64,000 bases of DNA from Metaclostridioides mangenotii (GCF_017873185.1 NZ_JAGGJX010000001.1:868001-932000), one strand, 5' to 3'. Counted from the first letter of the stretch, positions 36,101 through 44,780 are shown. Program-made: numbers and translations. Notes: generated by a model from the sequence alone, not told the origin.

Positions 36101-37399
36101 ATCATTCGTATTAGAAAAACCTGTTGTCTCAATATCAAATACTACAAATGACTGAGAAAGTTCTTTGTCATTTGCACCTTCTATTATCTTAAAATCATCT
36201 TCTACTAAATATCCCTCAACTCCATAAAGAACTTTTATATCATTTGCCTTAGCAGCAGACATCGCATCAGGAAATCCTTGAACTACACCATGATCGGTTA
36301 TAGCAATAGCTTTATGACCCCAAGAAGCTGCTCTATTAACAAGCTCTTTAACTGAACATATAGCATCCATTGAAGACATTTGAGTATGTGCATGTAGTTC
36401 AACTCTTTTTTCCTCGGATTTATCAAATCTCTGAGGTCTCTCTTCTAATCTAATTCCGCTTATAGTCATACTTATCTCTCTTTGGTAAGTATCGAAAATT
36501 ACATCCCCTTTAATTTTTAGATAAGTACCCTTTTTAACACGATCAAGTACACCATCCTTGTTAGTATCAGTTAAGAATAACTTACACGCTATAGAACTCG
36601 TATAGTCTGTTATAAGCGCTATCATTAATATCTTACCGTTTCTAAGTTCTTTTATCTCAACATCGAAAATGTCGCCTACTATACCGACTGTACCTGAAGA
36701 CTCCTTTAAACTATCGATAGAATCTACCGGTGCATTTACATTGTCGCCAAAAATCATATTTTCATCAACTTCATCGTTTAAAACAGCACAACCTTCTTCA
36801 GTTTCTTGATCTATTTCAGACTCCTTAAGCTCGAGTGCCTTTATTCTTTCCTCTAGCTCACTGTCGCTGTTTTTAATAATGCTATCTATATCAATCTCTG
36901 CATCAACCGCTTTTTCAAGTGTTATATTTAAATCCATACCTAGCTCTTCTGTAAAAACATTATTTAATACATGTATAGCATTTTTACTCATAAGTCTATC
37001 GTAAAAAATAGTCTTTGGAAGTTTTATTTTTAAGTTATCGTCTAGACACATGTACTCAACCTGTTTTTGCCAACCTGCGAGGGCTGGACAGATGCTCTTT
37101 AATATATAGAGAATATTACTCCAATATTTCTTCACTATATCTTTATTCTTCGATCTTTCTAAACCTGTATATTTAATTTTTATCTTAATCTCTCGAAAAT
37201 AGCCAAGCTTGCCAGATAGCTCTTTACTAAGCATGTCTAAAAAGTCGTGAAGGACTATATCCTTAGATGTAAGGTGAAAGTATACAATTTTATCTTCCTT
37301 AAAGTAGACTACACGCTGAATATACACTTCTTTCAACTGCCTATCGAGAATACTGTTGTTTATTTCAAGTTTGTCCAAATATTCTTTAACACTATCCAT
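33101..37399 (-). CDS. polC: DNA polymerase III PolC (Gram-positive alpha subunit)
   Basis: Replicative polymerase with built-in proofreading, 1432 residues as usual. N-terminal regions and an OB fold (about 235-325), the PHP domain split around a DnaQ-like exonuclease (EKRVELHAHTQMS at about 330; exonuclease motif VVFDIETTGFS at about 420), then palm and fingers (EPDIDLNFSGNYQ with the catalytic Asp residues, DKTAFGYARKY), and a C-terminal helix-hairpin-helix region ending NQLSLF, a beta-clamp-binding motif. A zinc-binding module lies near CENEDCKYSYF...CPKCG. Its size and domain order place the organism in Firmicutes. Confidence 0.98.
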   Translation of the reverse strand: MDSVKEYLDKLEINNSILDRQLKEVYIQRVVYFKEDKIVYFHLTSKDIVLHDFLDMLSKELSGKLGYFREIKIKIKYTGLERSKNKDIVKKYWSNILYILKSICPALAGWQKQVEYMCLDDNLKIKLPKTIFYDRLMSKNAIHVLNNVFTEELGMDLNITLEKAVDAEIDIDSIIKNSDSELEERIKALELKESEIDQETEEGCAVLNDEVDENMIFGDNVNAPVDSIDSLKESSGTVGIVGDIFDVEIKELRNGKILMIALITDYTSSIACKLFLTDTNKDGVLDRVKKGTYLKIKGDVIFDTYQREISMTISGIRLEERPQRFDKSEEKRVELHAHTQMSSMDAICSVKELVNRAASWGHKAIAITDHGVVQGFPDAMSAAKANDIKVLYGVEGYLVEDDFKIIEGANDKELSQSFVVFDIETTGFSNTNDKITEIGAVKIQDFKVVDRFSELVNPEKDISYKIQELTGITNDLVKDKPTIEEVLPRFMDFIEDSVLVAHNAEFDTGFISEKCRQMGLDYNSKSVDTLMLARVLLPELKRHRLNVVAKALGIQLLNHHRAVDDADATALIFIKFLEMLKEKGANTLSEVNDVLGKIDYTKLNTSHITLIAQNQTGIKNLYKIVSDAHINHFYRAPRILRSVLNEYREGLIIGSACEAGVVYQAVKKNTPDEELEKILELYDYIEIMPTDNNQFMIDKGEVRGKEELRDINRKLVKVAKKFGKIPVATGDVHFLDKHEAILRTVLKYSQGFKNDEEETYLHFRTTDEMIEEFSYLGEELAYEVVVKNTNKIADMVEDVKPIPDSTYPPIIEGSDVELREMCYKNAIRIYGDPLPDIVKKRLDRELNSIISNGYAVMYIIAQKLVAKSMEDGYLVGSRGSVGSSFAATMSDITEVNPLPAHYICENEDCKYSYFYDVGEWGSGIDLPAKDCPKCGRPLAKNGQDIPFEVFLGFEGDKEPDIDLNFSGNYQPIIHKYTEELFGEGYVYRAGTIGTVADKTAFGYARKYIEENNITVPNAEVLRLSSGCTGVKRTSGQHPGGVMVIPDYKDVYDFTPIQYPANDRESGVITTHFDYHSISGRILKLDILGHDGPTLIKMIEDITGINILDIPLDDERTMSLFTSTEALGVTPEEIGCPIGCLAIPEFGTKFVRQMLLDTKPTTFAELARISGLSHGTDVWVNNAQDLVRDDIVGLKDVISTRDDIMNYLIFQGLPPKMSFTIMENVRKGKGLKPEHVEEMVKNNVPDWYIQSCKKIKYMFPKAHAVAYVMTSFRLAYCKVNYPEAFYATYFTTKVEDFDADLVVKGMDAIKGKMNEIEAIGNDATTKEKGMYTVLEVALEMYARGIKILPVDIYNSDAKEFKVLGEKTLLPPMTSLQGLGENAAINIQNERKKGEFISKEDLRKRAKVSKPVIEVLTNHGSLERMSDRNQLSLF

Positions 37400-37485
37400 T
37401 TAATCATTCCTTTCCAAAGAGATATTGCATCATTTACTTATTTATTAAGCTTGACTCAAAGTAAATTATATCATATAAATTTGAT

Positions 37486-37532
37486 TCAAAATAAATAAAG
37501 GCTATAGAAATTTATGTAATCTCTATAACCTT
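37486..37532 (-). terminator. Terminator of the glucosaminidase gene
   Basis: Minus strand AAGGTTATAGA / TCTATAGCCTT (37522-37532 with 37498-37508), one G-U pair, then TTTATTTATTTT (37486-37497). It is about 90 bases past the stop codon. Confidence 0.75.
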
Positions 37533-37621
37533 ATACCCAATTTACATCTCGGTATCTAAATACTAATATCAATATATTAACTTTCATAGTCTATGTAAAA
37601 AATTTTCTATCTTAATTAATT

Positions 37622-38662
37622 TTATTTACAATACTGTGGTATTTCAAATTCTAAAACAGCGTTAGGGTCGTAAATATTTATTAACCCGTACATAACACCT
37701 GAGATTCCGTTAGCCCAGTTTACATCTGTAGCATATTGATGCCAAGTTATATCGTAATTCCATCTCATCTTATAAACACTATTTTGATTGTACTTAGCGC
37801 TATTTGAGTAACTATCAGATATCCACTTAGCTGATCCATCTATAGTTGCATCTATAGTAGTCCATCCATTTGAATATGCAGCTTCTGCTCCAGATAGATT
37901 GGCTGTACCATCTACTGCTCCTATACCAAAGAAATTGTAAACCATCACTGGCTTTTCTAATTTTTCTCCTTTGAACGTTGTTAAAAGCTGACCTTGTGCT
38001 AATGTAGATTTTCCGTATCCAGTCTCCCACATTGAATGAGCCACAAAATAAACTGGATCTATATTGTACTTCTTAGCTGCATCTTTAAAGGCTTGTCCTT
38101 TATTGTGAAATATATCTGTTGTCTTTGAATTTAAGTATGTATTTAATCTATCAACTGATACTTCTCTGTATGTGTTGGTCTTTAAAAACTGCATCATACC
38201 TTTTTCTGTATCTGTAAAGTTATAAGGATTTAGGTAATACTCTAAATCAGTCCTCTCTGCATTTACATATGATCTAGACAATTGTTTCATCAAATAAGTA
38301 GTCATCATTTCACTGCTTTTTGATGCATTTTTGTTTACCAAGTTTGTTCCTTGAGAAAGTTGTTTATCAACATGATTTGATAATGAATAATCAAGAGGAC
38401 TGTGGTTTACCACTGCTCCATCCATATCTATTACCTTACCGTCATCTTCTCCTGTATTTTCATCTCCAGGATTTAAAATTCTATCTCCTATTTTTCCGGC
38501 CTCAACCATATTTGAATAAACAGAATCCCATTTGGATTTTGTTGTGCTTTGTGCTGTCTTATTAGCATTATTATCTAAAACCGTCTGATTACCTGTAGCA
38601 TTGACACTAAGAGCTGCCATCTGTAAAACTATCAGCGTAGTTATAAAAGTCTTTTTATTCAC
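37622..38662 (-). CDS. Secreted glucosaminidase domain protein (peptidoglycan hydrolase)
   Basis: Endo-beta-N-acetylglucosaminidase type autolysin. A signal peptide (about 1-23, ending VNATG) is followed by a Thr/Asn/Ser-rich region (to about 160) and a catalytic domain (about 165-340). The presumed catalytic Glu is in SMWETGYGKS (about 213), and YNFFGIGA is the second family motif; a late TWHQYATDVNWANGISGVM matches the C-terminal part of PF01832. There is no obvious cell-wall binding repeat, so anchoring is unclear. GTG is the start codon after GGTGGGAG. Terminator and promoter show a single-gene unit. Confidence 0.88.
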   Translation of the reverse strand: MNKKTFITTLIVLQMAALSVNATGNQTVLDNNANKTAQSTTKSKWDSVYSNMVEAGKIGDRILNPGDENTGEDDGKVIDMDGAVVNHSPLDYSLSNHVDKQLSQGTNLVNKNASKSSEMMTTYLMKQLSRSYVNAERTDLEYYLNPYNFTDTEKGMMQFLKTNTYREVSVDRLNTYLNSKTTDIFHNKGQAFKDAAKKYNIDPVYFVAHSMWETGYGKSTLAQGQLLTTFKGEKLEKPVMVYNFFGIGAVDGTANLSGAEAAYSNGWTTIDATIDGSAKWISDSYSNSAKYNQNSVYKMRWNYDITWHQYATDVNWANGISGVMYGLINIYDPNAVLEFEIPQYCK

Positions 38663-38716
38663 TCAATCTCCCACCTTTTTCTTATTTTGTAATAAATTTG
38701 TAACTATTTCTTTTAT

Positions 38717-38745
38717 ATTATACGACAATTATTTTAAAAGGTAAA
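38717..38745 (-). promoter_or_regulatory. Promoter of the glucosaminidase gene
   Basis: Minus strand TTTACC (38740-38745), 17 bases, TATAAT (38717-38722). Further upstream lies a short inverted repeat ACACG-N5-CGTGT near 38755-38769, in the divergent region shared with the sirtuin gene. Confidence 0.6.
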
Positions 38746-38890
38746 TACAGAACACACGTTGCCCGTGTATATTAGCTTGAAAATTACGGTAATACCAATA
38801 ACTTTACTAGTTTGATATAATGTAATAATAAGCTCGTTTTATACAATCTAATAATATGAATGAAGTATTTGTTTCAGAAGGGAGATCAAT

Positions 38891-39628
38891 ATGTGTATAG
38901 ATAAATTAAAAGAACTTATAGATATATCGAATAATATAGTGTTTTTTGGAGGAGCTGGAGTATCTACAGAATCAGATATCCCTGATTTTAGAAGTGCCTC
39001 AGGGCTTTTTAATGAAAAGCTAAATAAAAACTTTTCTCCAGAAGAATTAGTATCACACTCTTTCTTTGTTATGTATCCTGATGTGTTCTACAAATTTTAC
39101 AAAGACAAACTAATATACAAAGATGCAAAACCAAATAAAGCACACATAGCTCTTGCAAAACTAGAAGAATTAGGAAAATTAAAAGCTGTGATCACTCAAA
39201 ATATAGATGGATTACATCAAATGGCCGGAAGTAAAACTGTGTACGAATTACACGGTTGTGTCCATAGAAACTACTGTTTGAACTGCAATAAATTTTTCGA
39301 TTTAAACGAGATGTTAAATTTAGAAGGCAGTGTGCCTCACTGTGATGAATGTGGATCTATAGTAAAGCCAGATGTTGTTTTATATGGAGAAGCACTAGAC
39401 AATACCATAATAAACAATGCTATAAGAGCTATAGAAGAAGCCGATCTATTGATCATAGGGGGAACCTCTCTAGTTGTATATCCCGCTGCAAGCTTTGTAT
39501 CCTATTATAAGGGAAAAGATATAGTACTTATAAACAAAAGTAAAACTGGATACGATGGAAATGCTAGTGTCGTAATCAATGAACCAGTTGGAGAGATATT
39601 ATATAAGGCAGTTCTAGAATCAGAATAG
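38891..39628 (+). CDS. cobB: Sirtuin NAD-dependent protein deacylase
   Basis: Removes acetyl or longer acyl groups from lysines using NAD. Rossmann motif GGAGVSTESDIPDFRSA at about 20-36, the QNIDGLHQ motif (103-110), catalytic H121 in LHGC, and a zinc site of C129, C132, C151 and C154. At 245 residues it is the bacterial length. GGGAGATC precedes ATG by about 8. The gene is divergent from the glucosaminidase gene and followed by a MazG-like gene, on the less common plus strand. Specific acyl preference cannot be told. Confidence 0.94.
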   Translation: MCIDKLKELIDISNNIVFFGGAGVSTESDIPDFRSASGLFNEKLNKNFSPEELVSHSFFVMYPDVFYKFYKDKLIYKDAKPNKAHIALAKLEELGKLKAVITQNIDGLHQMAGSKTVYELHGCVHRNYCLNCNKFFDLNEMLNLEGSVPHCDECGSIVKPDVVLYGEALDNTIINNAIRAIEEADLLIIGGTSLVVYPAASFVSYYKGKDIVLINKSKTGYDGNASVVINEPVGEILYKAVLESE

Positions 39629-39715
39629 ATTAATATTTGATATTATTATACATTTTTAGTATAATGTCTAAAGGATTTTTGATAGTATAAATTAATCCAC
39701 TGAAAGGAGATAATT

Positions 39716-40033
39716 ATGAAATTAAAGACAATTTCCCTACCAGAACTAAACAACCTCAGCCCAACTTTAGAATCTACATTTATAAAAATGGGTGAAGAAC
39801 AAGGTGAATTAGCTGAATGTATAGGTAAATACAGGAATTTAAGCGGAGAAAATAATTCTCTAGATGAAATAGAAATAATAGAAAAAACAGCAAAAGAATT
39901 AATGGATGTAGCTCAAACTTGTATCACAATGATGTTTAAACTTGAAGAACAATACGGAATAAATATAGAAGAAATAAGAAAAGAGCATATAGCTAAACTT
40001 GAAAAAAGAGGCTACATAAAGAAAAAAGATTAG
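39716..40033 (+). CDS. MazG-like nucleotide pyrophosphohydrolase
   Basis: A 105-residue all-alpha NTP-PPase-like protein. The metal motif is visible as EEQGELAE (ExxE with E27-E31 region) and a second KELMDVAQT (E..D). It would cleave NTPs or dNTPs to monophosphates as house-cleaning; the substrate is unknown. AAAGGAG lies about 7 bases before ATG. It is 87 bases downstream of the sirtuin, possibly co-transcribed. A perfect hairpin terminates it. Confidence 0.85.
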   Translation: MKLKTISLPELNNLSPTLESTFIKMGEEQGELAECIGKYRNLSGENNSLDEIEIIEKTAKELMDVAQTCITMMFKLEEQYGINIEEIRKEHIAKLEKRGYIKKKD

Positions 40034-40096
40034 GTTTATAAATTTTCTACACAACCCAATCCTTTAAATAGACTTTAATAACAATTTATAGATTTT

Positions 40097-40130
40097 AATA
40101 AGTCATGAAACAGATGTTTCATGACTTATT
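40097..40130. terminator. Perfect hairpin, bidirectional terminator
   Basis: A 15-bp perfect stem, AATAAGTCATGAAAC and complement (40097-40111 with 40116-40130), with a 4-base loop AGAT. It lies between the convergent MazG-like and GNAT genes. Short T runs follow on either strand. Confidence 0.85.
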
Positions 40131-40152
40131 TGTGTAATGTATTAACTAGTTC

Positions 40153-40650
40153 TTACAATAATTTTTCATAGCAATTAAAATGTTTTGGTTTCTTTCTTAA
40201 ATTTACCTCACCTGTTTTTACAAATCCGCATTTAAGTAAAAAATTATTCATTTTAATATTCTCATCGTAAGTATCAGCTTTTATATAAAAGTACTTTTTT
40301 TCTTTAGCTAATTCTTCTGCAAATTCTATAAACTTCCTTCCAACTCCTTTTTTCTGTATATTAGGAGTAATACACATTCGATGTACGACTATTGCAGGCC
40401 CCTTTTTTGACCAGTTTACATTTATGTACTCTTTAGCCTCAACTTCATTTAAGCAAATTACGCCTAACATTTCTTCACCTTCACAAATTTTATATAGTTC
40501 CCCATTTTTTATATCCTCTTCAAAACTCTCCTTCATCGGATATGTATCATCCCACTGTGTATTGTGTTCATTTATCATTATTTTTTTATTTTCCATTACT
40601 ATTTCCATTATTTTGTCTATATTTTCTGGAACTGCTTTTTTTATTTGCAA
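40153..40650 (-). CDS. GNAT family N-acetyltransferase
   Basis: A 165-residue single GNAT fold. The acetyl-CoA loop is MCITPNIQKKGVGRKFIEFAEE (R/Q-x-x-G-x-G/A variant), with the earlier QWDDTYP seen in many Firmicutes members and a C-terminal NNFLLKCGFVKTGEVNL. The target is unknown. TTG (40648-40650) is the start, 6 bases after GGAGG. It faces the sirtuin-MazG pair convergently; an acetylation/deacetylation link is only speculative. Confidence 0.88.
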   Translation of the reverse strand: MQIKKAVPENIDKIMEIVMENKKIMINEHNTQWDDTYPMKESFEEDIKNGELYKICEGEEMLGVICLNEVEAKEYINVNWSKKGPAIVVHRMCITPNIQKKGVGRKFIEFAEELAKEKKYFYIKADTYDENIKMNNFLLKCGFVKTGEVNLRKKPKHFNCYEKLL

Positions 40651-40785
40651 CTAAATTACCTCCTTTATCTTATGTTGATATTTTTAATATATAATATTTT
40701 TTAATACATTTATTATATTATATATTAAATTACGTCTTAGTGAATATACATATACAATTAAGTGTTTAGAGGGAGGATCGTTAAC

Positions 40786-41436
40786 ATGTTCGATATCAGC
40801 CATTTTTCTGGCAATCATTTAGTAGTAATATTTTTATTTGCTCTATTTTTACTTTTTTGTCCTAAGTTAATAAAAAATATGCTACCATATAGCTATTTTA
40901 TTGAAAAGATTCTTTCTGTTTTACTCATTTTTTCTGTAGTTTTGGACCAAATGGTTAAAACTTTCTCAAAAGAGTACAGTGTAGGTACTTCAATGCCTAT
41001 AGGAACTAGCTTTATAGTAGTGTACTTGGCATTTGCTATATTCATATTAAAAAAATATCACCTATTCAATGTGTATTTCTCCTGGAGTATTGTATCCACT
41101 TTCGGTGAAATTTGGTTCTTTAGAGATCTAGATACTACTTTTTTTAGTATTGAATCTGGACTATTTTTATTTACTAAGTGTTTAATCATATATTGTTTAA
41201 TATATATGACAGAGGTAAGAAAATTTAAAATAAATAGTTCCGCAGTTAAGGATAATTTAATTGCATGTACACTTTATTTTCCTCTTTTATTTATATTGAA
41301 TACAATAACTAATTCGAATTATCCTTACGCATTTTTAAACTACAATGTGTTTAGTATACTTATTTTCTGTATAGTTACAAGCATCATTTATATCCCTGTT
41401 GCTATTAATGATGAATTAAACCTAAAAGGCAGATAA
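40786..41436 (+). CDS. YwaF/TIGR02206-like integral membrane protein
   Basis: A 216-residue membrane protein with about six or seven helices: FLFALFLLFCP, ILSVLLIFSVVL, GTSFIVVYLAFAIFI, ... LFLFTKCLIIYCLIYM, LIACTLYFPLLFIL, FSILIFCIVTSIIYI. The layout and the final YPYAFLNYN...FSIL region resemble YwaF, but the His-rich loops of that family are weak here, so the assignment is cautious. Function unknown. I choose ATG 40786 with GGGAGG nine bases upstream, not the earlier GTG. A strong hairpin terminates it. Confidence 0.6.
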   Translation: MFDISHFSGNHLVVIFLFALFLLFCPKLIKNMLPYSYFIEKILSVLLIFSVVLDQMVKTFSKEYSVGTSMPIGTSFIVVYLAFAIFILKKYHLFNVYFSWSIVSTFGEIWFFRDLDTTFFSIESGLFLFTKCLIIYCLIYMTEVRKFKINSSAVKDNLIACTLYFPLLFILNTITNSNYPYAFLNYNVFSILIFCIVTSIIYIPVAINDELNLKGR

Positions 41437-41504
41437 GATAATCTTCGATTTATTCTCAGATTGCCAACTTTTAGGATTAAAGATTTAATATTTAATTCTA
41501 AACC

Positions 41505-41549
41505 AAAATGAGCGATTGATTATAGTACGAGTAATCAATCGCTCATTTT
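41505..41549. terminator. Bidirectional terminator
   Basis: Perfect 18-bp stem, AAAATGAGCGATTGATTA and complement (41505-41522 with 41532-41549), 9-base loop. It has A-run and T-run edges, so both the YwaF-like gene (plus) and gerW (minus) can end here. Confidence 0.9.
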
Positions 41550-41580
41550 ATTTAGAAAGTCTTTTTCCTATAAGTTAATA

Positions 41581-42042
41581 TTATCTTTTATTTTTATGAT
41601 GTTTCTTTCCCTTTTTATCACACTCTTTTTTATTGTTTTTCGACATATTTTGAATTTTCTCTAATACCTTTGGAGTTATGTTCAATATATTGTCTACTAA
41701 ATTTACACTGCTGTCCATACTCATAAGTCGTGTTTCGCCATTTTCAACTACCACAAAGGCAACTGGTTGAATTGAAATTGCACCTGCACTTGCACCTGCA
41801 AAATTTGTATCATTTCTTTCTTCACTGTTATTTAAATCGATTTCTACTTTTTTATTTTTATCATACCCTTTGGAGTACTCTCCACCACCGATTCCAAATC
41901 CTATTGTTACTTTAGAAATAGGGACTACTACAGTACTTTCAGTCTGAATTGGATCCCCTACAATAGTATTTGCATCTATAGAACCTTTAATGGTTTCAAC
42001 AGTTGTCTCCATAAGATTCTTGATCGACCCTGTCGCTCTCAT
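41581..42042 (-). CDS. GerW/YtfJ family spore protein
   Basis: The family is needed for spore germination in some Bacillus-group members; its role in Clostridia is not established. The 153 residues contain the family core DANTIVGDPIQTESTVVVPISKVTIGFGIGGGEY, then AGASAGAISIQPVAFVVVENG, and a Lys-rich tail KKGKKHHKNKR. Start is ATG 42040-42042 with AAGG 8 bases upstream; this lies inside the end of the DUF2953 gene (about 47 bases overlap). Together with the spore-linked neighbour it supports an endospore former. Confidence 0.92.
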   Translation of the reverse strand: MRATGSIKNLMETTVETIKGSIDANTIVGDPIQTESTVVVPISKVTIGFGIGGGEYSKGYDKNKKVEIDLNNSEERNDTNFAGASAGAISIQPVAFVVVENGETRLMSMDSSVNLVDNILNITPKVLEKIQNMSKNNKKECDKKGKKHHKNKR

Positions 42043-42622
42043 CTTTATCACCTTCCCTAAATTCGCCTTTATTTTTCTTATATATACTGTAAAGGGTTCT
42101 TCCTAAATAAATTAAATCCTTTATCCTTGGTTTTAAATGCAGCTTTACATTACCAACTAAGTAATCTTTTAAATAGTTTGGCTTTACGTTTAAATATATT
42201 TTTTTAGGCTTTATAAGATTTATAATATTACCGTATACTGTATTTATAAGTATAAATATAAATGATGTAAACTGTATATTTGTATTTCCAAACTCTATAT
42301 CTGAGTAAAATTCCTCTAATTTTACCTTGCTTAATAAATAGTAAATACTTAAAATGTCGTCGGCCAGCAATAAATTTTTCTCCTTATACTTCGCTTTCCC
42401 CTTCTCTCTTTTTTCTTTTTCTTCGGCTGGGTAAATCTGTCTATTTATATTTATTAAATTAAATAGAAATTTTACATTTAAATTTATAACTACATCTTCA
42501 TTCCTTATCTTAGAATATATAATTATATTTAAAGAAGAAATAGAAATTATAAATATAAGTGTAAAAACTAAAACTATTGCTAAAGTTGCTCCACTGACTC
42601 CATATAATTCAAAAAGTTTCAT
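41996..42622 (-). CDS. DUF2953 domain membrane protein
   Basis: A protein of about 208 residues with a single N-terminal membrane helix (GATLAIVLVFTLIFIISIS) and a cytoplasmic or forespore-facing basic domain containing VKFLFNLININRQ and the family-like LKDYLVGNVKLHLKPRIKDLIYLG. DUF2953 members usually precede ytfJ in Firmicutes, as here, and are sporulation-associated. The start is uncertain: no good ribosome site is seen; ATG 42620-42622 puts the helix at the N terminus as in the family, while ATG 42677-42679 is an alternative. The open frame further upstream runs into the scpB terminator. Confidence 0.75.
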   Translation of the reverse strand: MKLFELYGVSGATLAIVLVFTLIFIISISSLNIIIYSKIRNEDVVINLNVKFLFNLININRQIYPAEEKEKREKGKAKYKEKNLLLADDILSIYYLLSKVKLEEFYSDIEFGNTNIQFTSFIFILINTVYGNIINLIKPKKIYLNVKPNYLKDYLVGNVKLHLKPRIKDLIYLGRTLYSIYKKNKGEFREGDKDESDRVDQESYGDNC

Positions 42623-42711
42623 ATCTATATTATCATCAAAAAAACTAATAACTATACTCTTTTCAATAAAATATAGCATAAAATCATTAACATTATATTG
42701 AAACTTAAAAT

Positions 42712-42760
42712 CTAAAAATAAAAAAAGCCTCAAAAATAATATACATTATTTTCAAGACCT
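42712..42760 (-). terminator. Terminator of scpAB
   Basis: Minus strand 16-bp stem AGGTCTTGAAAATAAT with ATTATTTTTGAGGCTT (42745-42760 with 42725-42740, several G-U pairs), loop GTAT, then TTTTTTT (42718-42724). Confidence 0.8.
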
Positions 42761-42805
42761 CTCTTATTATCTTTTAAGTTTCTATACGATTCGAGACATG
42801 TTGCA

Positions 42806-43336
42806 TTATTCCTTTAATTTATACTGATCTAAAGGTGGAAGATCTTCTAGCTTTTCGATTCCCAATGTCTTTAAAAATTCTTCGGTTGTTTTATAAATAA
42901 TTGGTCTTCCTATTTTTTCAAGCCTTCCAGCTTCTACAATCAAGTCATTTTCATATAGAGTACTTACAGCCTTATCACATTTAACACCTCTAATATTTTC
43001 TATTTCAAGTTTTGTGATAGGTTGCTTATATGCTATTATTGTAAGCGTCTCTAGCGTTGCCTGACTCAGACTTTTTTTCTTTTGAGGTTCTATAATTTTG
43101 CTTATGAAATTTGCATATTTAGTATTTGTACACATTTGATATTTATCTTCTAACTTGATTATTTGCAGGCCTCTATCTTTTTCTCTGTATTCATTTATTA
43201 AATCATTTAACATGATCTCTATCTCTTTAGGAGATAATTCATCATTGATTATGCTATTTAACTCTTTTATAGTTATTGGATCACCATATGCAAACATAAC
43301 CGCTTCTATTATATATTTTATATCTTCACGTCTCAT
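42806..43336 (-). CDS. scpB: Segregation and condensation protein B
   Basis: Kleisin-partner winged-helix protein of the SMC condensin, 176 residues. The first winged helix starts with YIIEAVMFAYGDPITIKELN, the second contains KSLSQATLETLTIIAYKQPITKLEIENIRGV, the strongest family signature. The gene starts four bases after the scpA stop codon, so the partners are co-translated. SMC itself is elsewhere. Confidence 0.96.
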   Translation of the reverse strand: MRREDIKYIIEAVMFAYGDPITIKELNSIINDELSPKEIEIMLNDLINEYREKDRGLQIIKLEDKYQMCTNTKYANFISKIIEPQKKKSLSQATLETLTIIAYKQPITKLEIENIRGVKCDKAVSTLYENDLIVEAGRLEKIGRPIIYKTTEEFLKTLGIEKLEDLPPLDQYKLKE

Positions 43337-43339
43337 AAT

Positions 43340-44062
43340 CTAATTCTCCAGCTTTTTCTTTATTAAAATATCGTTGAATAAAAGATCTTGCTCTACTACT
43401 ACCTCTTTAACTTTTATTAACTCGAGCAAAGATAAAAATGTAGCTACTACTTCATTTATATCGTATCCATCAATAATTTTCGAGAACTTTGCTTCATCTG
43501 TTTTTTGCAAAAGCTCTCTTATGTATTTAGACTTTTCTTCTATAGGAACTATTTTGTTGTTAATAAGCTTATCTAGTTTTTCATCAATTTCATCTACAGT
43601 ATCTTTGATTTTTCTAGAGCTTATAATATTAGGCAAAATTTTCATTATATCTTCTAAGGTTATATCTTCAAATGAAATAGACTCATCTGCCACTATTTCT
43701 TGTTGATTTCTATAGAATCTATCGTTTATATATCTTATATTTTTATTGAGTTCTTGCGATGCCTCTTTGAATTTTTTATATTCTTCTAACTGTTCCATAA
43801 GATCTATCCTAGGATCTTCTTCATCTTCTTTTTTATTGTACAATAAAAACTTTGACTTAATTTCAAGAAGCTTTGATGCCATTGCTATAAATTCACTAGT
43901 TACTTCCAAGTCCATCTTATCCATCATCTTTAAATAATCGATATATTGATTTGTAATATCCACAATAGATATATCTTTTATCTCTATTTTATGTTTGGTT
44001 ATTAAATCGTATAAAAGATCCAGAGGACCTTCGTATACTTGTAATTGAAAATTATACTCCAT
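43340..44062 (-). CDS. scpA: Segregation and condensation protein A
   Basis: Kleisin subunit that bridges the SMC dimer, 240 residues. The N-terminal motif YEGPLDLLYDLITKHKIEIKDISI contacts the SMC neck, and the C-terminal winged helix (VVATFLSLLELIKVKEVVVEQDLLF) contacts the SMC head. A variable acidic centre lies between. It forms the scpA-scpB pair downstream of a site-2 protease gene, a common Firmicutes order. Confidence 0.96.
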   Translation of the reverse strand: MEYNFQLQVYEGPLDLLYDLITKHKIEIKDISIVDITNQYIDYLKMMDKMDLEVTSEFIAMASKLLEIKSKFLLYNKKEDEEDPRIDLMEQLEEYKKFKEASQELNKNIRYINDRFYRNQQEIVADESISFEDITLEDIMKILPNIISSRKIKDTVDEIDEKLDKLINNKIVPIEEKSKYIRELLQKTDEAKFSKIIDGYDINEVVATFLSLLELIKVKEVVVEQDLLFNDILIKKKLEN

Positions 44063-44074
44063 TTTATTACCTCT

Positions 44075-44686
44075 TTATCTATATCCTGCAAAGAATGTCA
44101 CTATTGAAAATATAACACTGTATATAGGATTTAGCACTACAGTGTATAATCCTGTTACAAGTGCTATTAAAAGCACAAAAAAACCTACTCTTTCAAATTG
44201 ATACATGTACTCGCTAAATCTATCTGGTATAAACGATGCTAAAACTCCCCATCCATCTAGTGGAGGTATTGGAAGTAAATTAAATGCAGCCAATCCCATA
44301 CAGTACATAATAATTAAATTTAAAATATCTACAACATAATATACTTTTATAAAATTCATCAAAATTAAACATAGTATAGCAGTTAATATATTAAACACAA
44401 CACCGGCCATAGAAACTATAAAGTTACCAACTCTATAATTTTTGTAGTTATTCGGATTTACTGGAACGGGTTTTGCCCATCCAAAATGAAAAATAAACAA
44501 CATCAGTATACCAATTGGATCAACGTGATTCATTGGATTTAAAGACATTCTACCTTCATCTTTTGCTGTATCATCTCCAAGTAAATGGGCTGCAAAAGCG
44601 TGACCAAATTCATGGACTGATATCGCTACGGCTATTGCAACAACTGAATTTATCAGTGTAGTTATATCGAAGTTTCCTAATCCCAT
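44075..44686 (-). CDS. Site-2 protease family (M50) membrane metalloprotease
   Basis: A 203-residue compact intramembrane zinc protease of the group without PDZ domain. The zinc motif is HEFGHAFAAH (HExxH at about 25-29) in the first helix, and the second metal motif, LLPIPPLDGWGVL (NLLPIPPLDG), is present. Four to five helices are visible. Such proteins occur beside scpA in Firmicutes; the substrate is unknown. It lies 12 bases upstream of scpA. Confidence 0.93.
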   Translation of the reverse strand: MGLGNFDITTLINSVVAIAVAISVHEFGHAFAAHLLGDDTAKDEGRMSLNPMNHVDPIGILMLFIFHFGWAKPVPVNPNNYKNYRVGNFIVSMAGVVFNILTAILCLILMNFIKVYYVVDILNLIIMYCMGLAAFNLLPIPPLDGWGVLASFIPDRFSEYMYQFERVGFFVLLIALVTGLYTVVLNPIYSVIFSIVTFFAGYR

Positions 44687-44780
44687 ATATCTCTCTCCTA
44701 ATTTTTTATATTCCTCATTATATCAATTTATTGTAGTTTAATCAAAGTTGTTATTAAATTACATCTAAATTATGAAGTAA

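Noticed and set aside
37827-38030. 67-codon minus-strand frame inside the glucosaminidase gene
   Set aside because: Out-of-frame overlap with a well-conserved catalytic domain and no ribosome site.
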